Shown one piece after another: positions 44,100-51,644 of a stretch of DNA of 64,000 nt. Position numbers and translations under genes: made by a program. Position 1 is the first letter of the stretch. Every line of letters begins with the position of its first letter. The notes under the pieces are model-generated. The model searched no databases, was not told where the DNA came from, and saw only the letters and a program-made list of their open reading frames with translations. This stretch comes from Nonomuraea rubra (GTDB lineage Bacteria > Actinomycetota > Actinomycetes > Streptosporangiales > Streptosporangiaceae): NCBI RefSeq assembly GCF_014207985.1, contig NZ_JACHMI010000001.1:2959001-3023000 (forward strand), written 5' to 3'.

Positions 44100-44409
44100 A
44101 CGGTTGTGCCGCCGTGGCGCGTTCGTGCGCGTGTTGAGTCACGGGGGGCGTCTCATCCACGCCGCACATGTGGTTGGATGTGCCGTCGAACACGGTGGTG
44201 CATGACGCCAAGGCTGTGGGTTTCGCCATATTTGGCTAACCATTGCCGACGGCAGCAGGCCCTGACGTGTTGGGAGGTTCGTTGTCCGTTTCCGCGGGGT
44301 ACCGATGGGAAATCTCCCCGACGGAACGGGCACAAGATGGGCTTCCCGGACGTTAGAAGACGCGCGATGAGCGCGAAGACATAGAGCTGAGGGGGATGGA
44401 GTAAGCACA
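44100..44409. other. Spacer of about 310 bp without a visible gene
   Basis: It lies between the histidine kinase and DUF4193 genes. Short open frames show no domain, ribosome site or codon bias. It probably contains the DUF4193 promoter, but I see no convincing -35/-10 pair. Confidence 0.5.
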
Positions 44410-44709
44410 ATGGCTACCGACTACGACAGCCCGCGCAAGACAGACGACGACCTGGGGGAGGACAGCCTCCAGGAGCTGCAGGCGCGTCGCACCGACAAGT
44501 CGTCTGGCAGCATCGACATCGACGAGACCGATCTGGCCGAGTCGCTCGAGCTGCCCGGTGCGGACCTGTCGAACGAAGAGCTCTCCCTGCGGGTGATCCC
44601 CCGTCAGGCGGACGAGTTCACCTGCTCGCGCTGCTTCCTGGTGCATCACCGCAGCCAGCTGGCCTCAGAGAAGAACGGCCAGCAGGTCTGCCGGGAGTGC
44701 GCCGCCTAA
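44410..44709 (+). CDS. DUF4193-family zinc-ribbon protein
   Basis: A 99-residue acidic protein from ATG 44410, with TGGAG about 9 nt upstream. The N-terminal part is charged and probably flexible (DESLQELQ-type helix, then SIDIDETDLAESLELPGADL). The C-terminal 35 residues form a four-cysteine ribbon: CSRC and CREC, with HHRSQ between. This is the actinobacterial DUF4193 pattern. Its function is not known; small acidic zinc ribbons of this kind are often suspected to be transcription-linked. It precedes the EcsC-like gene by 78 bp. Confidence 0.92.
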   Translation: MATDYDSPRKTDDDLGEDSLQELQARRTDKSSGSIDIDETDLAESLELPGADLSNEELSLRVIPRQADEFTCSRCFLVHHRSQLASEKNGQQVCRECAA

Positions 44710-44787
44710 TTTTTGGAGCGAAGGAGCTCGGGGCGGGCGTAAAGGCACACCCTGGGCGATCGCGACCAAGAGACACGGAGGCACCGC

Positions 44788-45597
44788 GTGGCCGTACCAG
44801 AGAAAGACCAGCAACCAGGCAGTGAGATCGCCGACCCCGATCGTGAGGTCGGCGAGCTCGTTGGCAGGCTCACCACTCCCGGTGAGCTCGAGCCGGCCGA
44901 GCGGCGCAGGCTGCTCGGCCGACTTGCCCAGGCACTGTCCGCCGGGGCGAAGAAGGCACGCGCGACCGGCGCGGGCCGGGGCCGCTGGCTGGCCGACGTC
45001 TTCCTCAACATCGCGCCGCGCATCCCGATCAGGGATCTGCACACCCTTTCCGAGCATCATCATGGCCTGACCGGCGAAGAGCTCGCCGACGACCTGGTGC
45101 GCACCGCGCAGAAGGCCACGATGACGGTCGGCGCCATCGGCGGAGCACTGGCAGCGGCCGAGTTCGCCGCGCCACCCCTCCTGCTCTCCGCCCCCGCCCA
45201 GCTCGTCGCCGAGACCATCGTCGTCGCCGCCATCGAGGTCAAGCTGCTGGCCGAGCTGCACGAGGTGTACGGCGTACACGTCCAGGGCACCGGAACCCAG
45301 CGCGCCGTCGCGTTCACGGCCGCCTGGGCGAAACAGCGCGGCATCGACCCCCTCGCGCCCGCGTCCGTCTCCCTGGCTCTGGGAGCCGCGACCAAGACGG
45401 CGCTGCGCAACCGTCTCATGCGGACGCTGGGGCGCCATCTGACCACCTTCGGGCCGTTCCTGACCGGCGCCATCGCCGGAGGAGCGCTCAACCGCATCGC
45501 CACCAAGAAGCTGGGCGAGGCCATCCGCAACGACCTGCGGGTCAAGCGTCCCGCGCTGCCGCCGCAGGACTCGCGCCCGGACGAGCTCAACCCCTAG
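44788..45597 (+). CDS. EcsC-like membrane-associated protein
   Basis: A 269-residue protein from GTG 44788. After a polar N-terminal third it has Ala/Gly-rich hydrophobic helices (MTVGAIGGALAAAEFAAPPL; LVAETIVVAAIEVKLLAELH) and a C-terminal LTGAIAGGALNRIATKKLGE AIRNDL-type segment that resembles EcsC-family proteins. The assignment is moderate. Bacillus EcsC belongs to a secretion-related operon, but here no ABC transporter genes are adjacent. It may be cotranscribed with the DUF4193 gene. Confidence 0.75.
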   Translation: MAVPEKDQQPGSEIADPDREVGELVGRLTTPGELEPAERRRLLGRLAQALSAGAKKARATGAGRGRWLADVFLNIAPRIPIRDLHTLSEHHHGLTGEELADDLVRTAQKATMTVGAIGGALAAAEFAAPPLLLSAPAQLVAETIVVAAIEVKLLAELHEVYGVHVQGTGTQRAVAFTAAWAKQRGIDPLAPASVSLALGAATKTALRNRLMRTLGRHLTTFGPFLTGAIAGGALNRIATKKLGEAIRNDLRVKRPALPPQDSRPDELNP

Positions 45598-45612
45598 ACA
45601 TGGCGTGGGGGG

Positions 45613-46902
45613 TCAGCGCCTGTCGATGACGCGCTTGAGCTTGCCGACCGACCGTTCCAGCGTCTCCGGGTCCACGACGTCGATCTCGACGCTGACGCCG
45701 ACGGTGTCCTTGACCGCCTTGCGCAGCGCCTCGCCCGCCTCCGCCCGGCCGGGGAAGCCGGGGCGCGCCTCCACCCTGACCGTCATCACGTCGAGCCGCT
45801 CAGGGCGGGTCAGGTGGAGCTGGAAGTGCGGCGACAGGCCCTCGACGCCCAGCACGAGCTCCTCGATCTGGGTCGGGAACACGTTCACGCCGCGCAGGAT
45901 GATCATGTCGTCGGTACGCCCGGTCACCTTCTCCATGCGCCGGAAGGCCGGCCTCGCGGTGCCGGGCAGCAGCCGGGTCAGGTCGCGGGTGCGGTAGCGG
46001 ATGACCGGCATGGCCTCCTTGGTGAGGCTGGTGAAGACCAGCTCGCCCTCGGGGGCGGGCTCGCCGGTGAACGGGTCGACGGTCTCCGGGTAGAAGTGGT
46101 CCTCCCAGATGTGCAGCCCGTCCTTGGTCTCGACACACTCGTTGGCCACGCCGGGACCCATCACCTCCGACAGGCCGTAGATGTCCACGGCGTGCAGGTC
46201 GAAGCGGTCCTCGATCTCCGCGCGCATCTTCTCGGTCCACGGCTCCGCGCCGAAGACGCCGATGCGCAGCGAGGACTCGCGCGGGTCGAGGCCCTGGGCG
46301 GTGAACTCGTCCAGCAGGGCCAGCATGTACGATGGCGTCACCATGATCACGCTGGGCCGGAAGTCCTGGATGAGCCGCACCTGCCGGGGCGTCATCCCGC
46401 CGGAGACGGGCACCACCGTGCAGCCCAGCCGCTCGGCCCCGTAGTGCGCGCCCAGGCCGCCGGTGAACAGCCCGTAGCCGTAGGCCACGTGCACGATGTC
46501 GCCGGGCCGCCCGCCTGAGGCCCGGATCGAGCGGGCCACGACCTCCGCCCAGACGTCGAGGTCGCCCTTGGTGTAGCCGACGACGGTGGGCTGGCCGGTG
46601 GTGCCGCTGGAGGCGTGGATGCGCGCGACCTGCTCGCGCGGCACCGCGAACATGCCGAACGGGTAGGACTCGCGCAGGTCCTGCTTCGTGGTGAAGGGGA
46701 ACTTCGCCAGGTCTCCGAGCTCCTTGCAGTCGCTCGGATGCACGCCCGCCCGGTCGAACTTGTCCCGGTAGAGCGGGACGTGCTCGTAGGCGCGGCGCAG
46801 GGTTCGCTGCAGGCGTTCGAGCTGGAGCGCCATGAGCTCGTCGCGGGACACGCGCTCGATCGGGTCGAGTTCGTGGCTCGCGGGAGGATCTCCAAGTTTC
46901 AC
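45613..46902 (-). CDS. paaK: Phenylacetate-CoA ligase
   Basis: A 429-residue adenylate-forming enzyme from GTG 46902 (MKLGDPPASHELDPIERVSR), with GGGAG 6-7 nt upstream. It has the PaaK arrangement: IHASSGTTGQPTVVGYTKGD (P-loop), YGLSEVMGPGVANEC, IRYRTRDLTRLLPG and a C-terminal GRTDDMIILRGVNVFPTQIE. Length matches the family. It converts phenylacetate, ATP and CoA to phenylacetyl-CoA. Its GTG overlaps the upstream paaI stop codon by 4 bp (GTGA), so the two are coupled. No paaABCDE oxygenase genes are in the window. Confidence 0.94.
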   Translation of the reverse strand: MKLGDPPASHELDPIERVSRDELMALQLERLQRTLRRAYEHVPLYRDKFDRAGVHPSDCKELGDLAKFPFTTKQDLRESYPFGMFAVPREQVARIHASSGTTGQPTVVGYTKGDLDVWAEVVARSIRASGGRPGDIVHVAYGYGLFTGGLGAHYGAERLGCTVVPVSGGMTPRQVRLIQDFRPSVIMVTPSYMLALLDEFTAQGLDPRESSLRIGVFGAEPWTEKMRAEIEDRFDLHAVDIYGLSEVMGPGVANECVETKDGLHIWEDHFYPETVDPFTGEPAPEGELVFTSLTKEAMPVIRYRTRDLTRLLPGTARPAFRRMEKVTGRTDDMIILRGVNVFPTQIEELVLGVEGLSPHFQLHLTRPERLDVMTVRVEARPGFPGRAEAGEALRKAVKDTVGVSVEIDVVDPETLERSVGKLKRVIDRR

Positions 46903-47285
46903 TTCAACTCCCGGCTCCGGCCGCGGAACTCCGCGACCACCTGACCGTCGTTCCGCCGCACGGTGACGTCGTAGATGCCGCTGCGCCCGTAGCGCGTGCG
47001 CTCGGCGGCCTCGGCCACCAGCACGTCCCCCGCGCGGGCGGGGGAGACGAACGAGATCTCGGCGCCCGCCGCCACCGTGACGGGGCCGGCGGTGTTGCAC
47101 GCGCACGCGAAGGCCGTGTCGGCCAGCAGGAACACGTACCCGCCATGACACAGGTCATGGCCGTTGATCATCTGTTCGGTCACGGTCATGCGGCACACGG
47201 CCCGGCCCTCGTCCAGCTCCGCCAGCTCGATGCCCAGGGCGGCGGAGGCGGCGTCGGCGCCCATCATGCGGCGCGCGCTCTCCAA
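46899..47285 (-). CDS. paaI: Hotdog-fold hydroxyphenylacetyl-CoA thioesterase
   Basis: A 128-residue protein. I place the start at TTG 47285 because GGGGGA sits 6-7 nt upstream; an ATG further 5' would run through the palindromic operator. Hotdog features are clear: VCRMTVTEQMINGHDLCHGG with the catalytic-site HDLCHGG, LADTAFACACNTAG and SFVSPARAGDVLVAEA. PaaI removes dead-end acyl-CoA intermediates of phenylacetate catabolism. It is coupled to paaK by a 4-bp overlap and divergent from the MBL-fold gene. Confidence 0.92.
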   Translation of the reverse strand: MESARRMMGADAASAALGIELAELDEGRAVCRMTVTEQMINGHDLCHGGYVFLLADTAFACACNTAGPVTVAAGAEISFVSPARAGDVLVAEAAERTRYGRSGIYDVTVRRNDGQVVAEFRGRSRELK

Positions 47286-47299
47286 GGCGGATCCCCCTT

Positions 47300-47325
47300 G
47301 TTTACTGACCGAATGTTCGGTAAAC
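47300..47325. promoter_or_regulatory. Palindromic operator between paaI and the MBL-fold gene
   Basis: ACCGAATGTTCGGT (47308-47321) is a palindrome (6-bp arms, 2-bp centre) of a type bound by TetR-family regulators. Outer GTTTA (47300-47304) and TAAAC (47321-47325) add dyad symmetry. It lies just upstream of paaI and could control both directions. No tetR gene is in the immediate neighbourhood. Confidence 0.65.
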
Positions 47326-47417
47326 AAATCACCGCCCCGACTTGCCTGTCAAGAGGGCGCGAGCGGCACCGCGGGGTATGCCTCTGACGGAACCACGCCT
47401 GAGCGGGAGGAGCAGCG

Positions 47418-48365
47418 ATGGCCAAGCCGTTCGCCTCGTCGGCGGATCTCGGCGAGAAGAAGCAGTCACTGGAGGTGCTGGCGGACGGCGTGTACGCGCT
47501 CACCGCCGAGGGCGACCCGAACGTGGGCGCGATCGAGGGCGAGGACTTCCTCGTCTGCTTCGAGGCGCTGGCCACCCCCGTGGCCGCCCGCGAGTGGCTG
47601 GCCAGGCTGCGCGAGCACACCACCAAGCCGATCCGGTACCTGGTCCTGTCGCACTATCACGCGGTCCGCGTGCTGGGCGCGTCGGCGTTCGGCGCGGACG
47701 TGATCGTGACGCACGAGAAGACCCGCGAGCTGATCGCCGAGCGCGGCGAGCAGGACTGGGCCAGCGAGTACGCCAGGATGCCCCGCCTGTTCAAGGACCC
47801 CGCCTCGATCCCCGGCCTGACCTGGCCGACGGCCACGTTCAGCGACCGCTTCACCATCGACCTCGGCGGCGGGCGCGGCGACCTGGTGCTGCAGTACTGC
47901 GGGCGCGGCCACACCGAGGGCGACCTGGTGGCGTGGCTGCCCGCGCACCGGATCCTGTTCGCCGGCGACCTCGTCGAGTCGCAGGCCGCCCTCTACACCG
48001 GCGACGCCTTCCACCGCGACTGGCACTCGGGCACCCTCGACCGGGTGGCCTCGTTCGGCGCCGAGACCCTGGTCGGCGGCCGGGGCGCGGTGGCCAGGGG
48101 CAAGGAGGCCGTCGGCGCGGCCATCGGGCAGACCCGCGACTTCCTGGCCGTGATGCTGCGCGAGACGGGCGGGGCCGGGTCGCTGAAGGAGGCGTTCGAG
48201 CGCACGCACCGCGCCCTGGAGCCCCGCTACGGCCGCTGGCCGATCTTCGAGCACTGCCTGCCGTTCAACGTCTCCAGGCTCTGGGACGAGCTGCACGGCG
48301 TCGAGCGCCCGCGCGTCTGGACCGCCGAGCGCGACCGTCAGGTGTGGGACGAGCTGCAGTCATGA
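47418..48365 (+). CDS. MBL-fold hydrolase lacking the HxHxDH motif
   Basis: A 315-residue protein from ATG 47418, with GGGAGGAGCAG upstream. It has metallo-beta-lactamase topology: VYALTAEGDPNVGAIEGEDF, LVLSHYHAVRVLGASAFGAD, CGRGHTEGDLVAWLPAHRIL and FAGDLVESQAALYTGDAFHR. The metal motif reads His-Tyr-His-Ala-Val-Arg, so the Asp and last His of HxHxDH are missing. The third His (GRGHTEGD) and the bridging Asp (FAGD) remain. One metal or an altered site is likely. Its stop overlaps the start of the flavin hydroxylase gene (ATGA), suggesting joint work on an aromatic substrate. Confidence 0.85.
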   Translation: MAKPFASSADLGEKKQSLEVLADGVYALTAEGDPNVGAIEGEDFLVCFEALATPVAAREWLARLREHTTKPIRYLVLSHYHAVRVLGASAFGADVIVTHEKTRELIAERGEQDWASEYARMPRLFKDPASIPGLTWPTATFSDRFTIDLGGGRGDLVLQYCGRGHTEGDLVAWLPAHRILFAGDLVESQAALYTGDAFHRDWHSGTLDRVASFGAETLVGGRGAVARGKEAVGAAIGQTRDFLAVMLRETGGAGSLKEAFERTHRALEPRYGRWPIFEHCLPFNVSRLWDELHGVERPRVWTAERDRQVWDELQS

Positions 48366-49897
48366 ACGAGGCGCAGGTCATCGTGGTCGGGGCCGGGCCG
48401 GTCGGGCAGAGCGCCGCGCTGCTGCTGGCCCGGTGGGGCGTGCAGGTGCTGGTGCTGGACCAGCGGCCGGGGCGGGGGAGCGGCGGGTCGAAGTCGATCT
48501 GCCAGCAGCGCGACGTGCTCGACATCTGGGCCGCCGCGGGGGCGGGGAGGGTGGCCGAGGAGGGGCTGGCCTGGACGACGGCCCGCACCTACTACCGCGA
48601 CCGGGAGCTGTTCTCGTGGACGTTCGAGCGCGAGGGGCCGCTGCCGCCGTGCGTGAACATCTCGCAGGCCCGCACCGAGCAGATCCTCGACGAGGCCATC
48701 GCCGGGCAGCCGCTCATCGAGGTGCGCTGGGACCACGAGGTCACGGGGCTGAGCCAGGACGGCTCGGGGGTGACCGTGCACTGCGGCCAGCGGCTGCTGC
48801 GCGCGCCGTACGTGCTGGTGTGCGCGGGGGCCAGGGCGCAGGGGATCCGGGCGTCGCTGGGGGTGGCGTTCTCCGGGGAGTCGTTCGAGGACCAGTTCCT
48901 GATCTGCGACATCAAGGCGGACCTGCCCGGCTGGGAGAGCGAGCGGCGCTTCTACTTCGATCCGGTGTGGAACCCGGGCCGCCAGGTGCTCATCCATCCG
49001 TGCCCGGGGGGCACGTACCGGATCGACTGGCAGATCGCGCCGGACTTCATCCCAACAGATGTCGATATATCGCGAAAAATCCGGCAAATCATTGGAGATC
49101 GGCCGTACGAGCTGCTCTGGCACAGCACGTACCGCTTCCACTCGCGCATCGCCTCCCGCATGCGGGCCGGGCGGGTCCTCCTGGCGGGTGACTGCGCCCA
49201 TCTGGTGGCCCCGTTCGGCGCGCGAGGGCTGAACTCGGGCGTGCCGGACGCCGAGAACGCCGCCTGGAAGCTGGCCTTCGCGCTCAACGGCTGGGCGGGG
49301 CCCGGGCTGCTGGAGTCGTACCACGCCGAGCGGCACGCCGCCGCGCTGGAGAACCTGGAGATCACCAGCGCCACCATGCGCTTCCTCGCCCCCAGGACCG
49401 TCGAGGAGCGGATGCGCAGGCGCGCGGTGCTGGAGGGCGGGCGGATGGAGGAGGTGGACTCGGGGCGGTTCGCCGAGCCGTTCTGGTACGTCGACTCGCC
49501 GCTCACCACGCCGGAGCCAGGCCGGCCGTTCCTGGGCAGGCCGCCGAAGGGGGCGCTGTGCCCGCCCGCGCCCGGGGTGATCCTGCCCGACCTGCCGCTG
49601 CCGGGGGGCAGGCTGCGGGAGTTCACGCGGGACGGATTCCTCGTCCTGTTGGGCGATATGTGCGATTCGAGTTTGTTTGTGCAGGTCCTGGGCAAGGTCA
49701 TTACGGCGCCGCTCGCCGTACGCGGGCTCGCGGAGATGGACGGGACCGGCTCCCTCGCCGAGAGACTCGGCGCCGGGCCGGATGAGGCATGGCTCATCAG
49801 GCCCGATTCCCACATCGCCGCGATCATCCCCCATGCGGGGCCGGAGTCGGTGGCGGCCGCTGTGAGCCGTGCGCTTGGCGGCTCTCCTGACACCTGA
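48362..49897 (+). CDS. FAD-dependent aromatic hydroxylase (MhpA/PheA-like)
   Basis: A 511-residue protein from ATG 48362. The FAD-binding motif is VIVVGAGPVGQSAALLLARW (residues 6-25) and the second flavin motif is VLLAGDCAHLVAPFGARGLN. The GD...HP-like region and following DAENAAWKLAFALNGWAGPG match the FAD_binding_3 hydroxylases such as 3-(3-hydroxyphenyl)propionate hydroxylase. It would hydroxylate a phenolic ring with NAD(P)H and O2. Cotranscription with the MBL-fold gene and divergence from paaKI suggest a hydroxylated phenylacetate-type pathway, but the substrate is inferred. Confidence 0.9.
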   Translation: MNEAQVIVVGAGPVGQSAALLLARWGVQVLVLDQRPGRGSGGSKSICQQRDVLDIWAAAGAGRVAEEGLAWTTARTYYRDRELFSWTFEREGPLPPCVNISQARTEQILDEAIAGQPLIEVRWDHEVTGLSQDGSGVTVHCGQRLLRAPYVLVCAGARAQGIRASLGVAFSGESFEDQFLICDIKADLPGWESERRFYFDPVWNPGRQVLIHPCPGGTYRIDWQIAPDFIPTDVDISRKIRQIIGDRPYELLWHSTYRFHSRIASRMRAGRVLLAGDCAHLVAPFGARGLNSGVPDAENAAWKLAFALNGWAGPGLLESYHAERHAAALENLEITSATMRFLAPRTVEERMRRRAVLEGGRMEEVDSGRFAEPFWYVDSPLTTPEPGRPFLGRPPKGALCPPAPGVILPDLPLPGGRLREFTRDGFLVLLGDMCDSSLFVQVLGKVITAPLAVRGLAEMDGTGSLAERLGAGPDEAWLIRPDSHIAAIIPHAGPESVAAAVSRALGGSPDT

Positions 49898-49915
49898 CCC
49901 CATAGGAGGACTGCG

Positions 49916-51349
49916 TTGAGTGGCCGTAGCTCGTTTCTGATCGTCGCGAACCGGTTGCCGGTCGATCGCACGATCGAGCCTGACGGAACGGCTTCGTGGC
50001 GCAGGAGTCCTGGCGGCCTCGTCACCGCGATAGCGCCGGTGATGCAGCGCCGTCACGGAGCCTGGGCCGGCTGGCACGGGGCGCCCGACGAGAAGCTGGA
50101 GCCGTTCGAGCAGGACGGCATGAGCCTCATCCCGATCCCGCTGTCCGCCCGTGAGGTCGAGCTCTACTACGAGGGCTTCTCCAACGCCACGCTGTGGCCG
50201 CTCTACCACGACGTGGTCGCCACGCCGGTGTTCGACAGGGAGATGTGGGAGACCTACCGCAGCGTCAACCAGCGCTTCGCCGAGGCCGCCGCCGAGGCGG
50301 CCGAGGAGGGCGCGGTCGTGTGGGTGCAGGACTACCAGCTCCAGCTCGTGCCCGCGATGCTCCGCAAGCTCCGCCCCGACCTGCGGATCGGGTTCTTCCT
50401 GCACATCCCGTTCCCGCCGACGGAGCTGTTCTGGCGGCTGCCGTGGCGCAAGGAGCTGGTCGAAGGGCTGCTCGGGGCCGACCTGGTGGGCTTCCAGCTC
50501 CCCGGAGGGGCCTCCAACTTCCGCAGGCTGTGCCGGCGGCTGCTCGGGCTGCCGTACAAGGGGAACGAGATCTTCCTCGACGACCGGATCGTCACCACGC
50601 AGGCGTTCCCGATCTCCGTGGACTTCGCGCAGCTCGACTCGCTCGTCCGCGAGCCGCGCATCGTGGACCGGGCCAAGGAGATCAGGGTCGAGCTGGGCGA
50701 CCCGGAGCACGTGCTGCTCGGCGTGGACCGGCTGGACTACACCAAGGGCATCGGGCAGCGCCTGGAAGGGTTCGGCGAGCTGCTCAAGGACGGGCGGTTG
50801 CGGCCGGGCGAGGCCGTGTTCGTGCAGATCGCCACGCCGAGCAGGGAGCGGGTGGACGAGTACAAGAGGCTGCGCGACGACATCGAGCTGCAGGTGGGCC
50901 GGATCAACGGCGAGCACGCCCAGCTCGGCTACCAGCCGGTGTGGTACTTCCACCAGTCGTACGGCCACGACGAGCTGGCCGCGCTCTACCTGGCCGCCGA
51001 CGTCATGGTCGTCACACCCTTGCGCGACGGGATGAACCTGGTGGCCAAGGAGTACATCTCCTGTCACCACGACCTGCACGGGGCGCTCGTGCTGAGCGAG
51101 TTCGCCGGGGCCGCCGACGAGCTGCGGCAGGCGTACCTGGTCAACCCGTACGACGTGGAGGACGTCAAGCGGCAGATGCTGGCGGCCATGCGGGCCACGC
51201 CGCACGAGCTGGCCCGGCGGATGCGGACGATGCGCCGCCGGGTCGCCACCTACGACGTGGACCGCTGGGCGAGCGAGTTCCTCACTGCCCTGGAGTCACC
51301 TGCTTCAGTGACTTCCACGCGTCGTAGCGCTTCTTGGCGGTCCGGTTGA
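49916..51349 (+). CDS. otsA: Trehalose-6-phosphate synthase (UDP/GDP-glucose dependent)
   Basis: A 477-residue GT20 enzyme from TTG 49916, with a strong AGGAGGA 5 nt upstream. Motifs: [73 protein letters not shown] and [13 protein letters not shown]. It forms trehalose 6-phosphate from nucleotide-glucose and glucose 6-phosphate in the cytoplasm. No otsB phosphatase gene is adjacent. The last 68 bp, coding for a non-conserved tail ([17 protein letters not shown]), overlap the convergent DUF4235 gene. Confidence 0.95.
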   Translation: MSGRSSFLIVANRLPVDRTIEPDGTASWRRSPGGLVTAIAPVMQRRHGAWAGWHGAPDEKLEPFEQDGMSLIPIPLSAREVELYYEGFSNATLWPLYHDVVATPVFDREMWETYRSVNQRFAEAAAEAAEEGAVVWVQDYQLQLVPAMLRKLRPDLRIGFFLHIPFPPTELFWRLPWRKELVEGLLGADLVGFQLPGGASNFRRLCRRLLGLPYKGNEIFLDDRIVTTQAFPISVDFAQLDSLVREPRIVDRAKEIRVELGDPEHVLLGVDRLDYTKGIGQRLEGFGELLKDGRLRPGEAVFVQIATPSRERVDEYKRLRDDIELQVGRINGEHAQLGYQPVWYFHQSYGHDELAALYLAADVMVVTPLRDGMNLVAKEYISCHHDLHGALVLSEFAGAADELRQAYLVNPYDVEDVKRQMLAAMRATPHELARRMRTMRRRVATYDVDRWASEFLTALESPASVTSTRRSASWRSG

Positions 51350-51566
51350 CCACGATCTGCGCCACCGACATGCCGACCCCCATGACGACGGCGTAACCGA
51401 TCGCCTCGCCCATGCTCACCTCGGGCGAGTCGGTGTCGATGGGCGGCTCCTTGCCGGTCGCCTTCTTCCAGGCGAACCCGAGGATCTTCCTGGCCGCCCA
51501 CGCCGTCACCAGCCCCACCAGGCCGCCGACGACGCGCCAGGCGATATCGGGCTTGTCCTCCGCCAT
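51282..51566 (-). CDS. DUF4235-family membrane protein
   Basis: A 94-residue protein from ATG 51566 with GGGAG 7-8 nt upstream. It has two hydrophobic segments ([20 protein letters not shown] and [20 protein letters not shown]) and a basic C-terminus ([15 protein letters not shown]). This is the DUF4235 pattern, common in actinobacteria; function unknown. It overlaps the 3' end of otsA on the opposite strand by 68 bp. Confidence 0.9.
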   Translation of the reverse strand: MAEDKPDIAWRVVGGLVGLVTAWAARKILGFAWKKATGKEPPIDTDSPEVSMGEAIGYAVVMGVGMSVAQIVVNRTAKKRYDAWKSLKQVTPGQ

Positions 51567-51644
51567 GTCGATCTCCCTTCCCCTTTGTAACGAACACTAG
51601 TCTCTAACGCCTGCCGGGCCTGCGAAGCCGTACCATAAGGAGGC

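Noticed and set aside
45613..49897. Complete phenylacetate degradation island
   Set aside because: Only paaK and paaI are recognisable. The epoxidase (paaABCDE) and ring-opening genes are absent from the window.
48338..51205. 955-codon frame opposite the hydroxylase and otsA
   Set aside because: It is antisense to two well-supported genes, with composition typical of GC-rich shadow frames and no motif.
51567..51644. T-box riboswitch before valS
   Set aside because: The spacer is only 78 bp with no specifier stem or T-box consensus.
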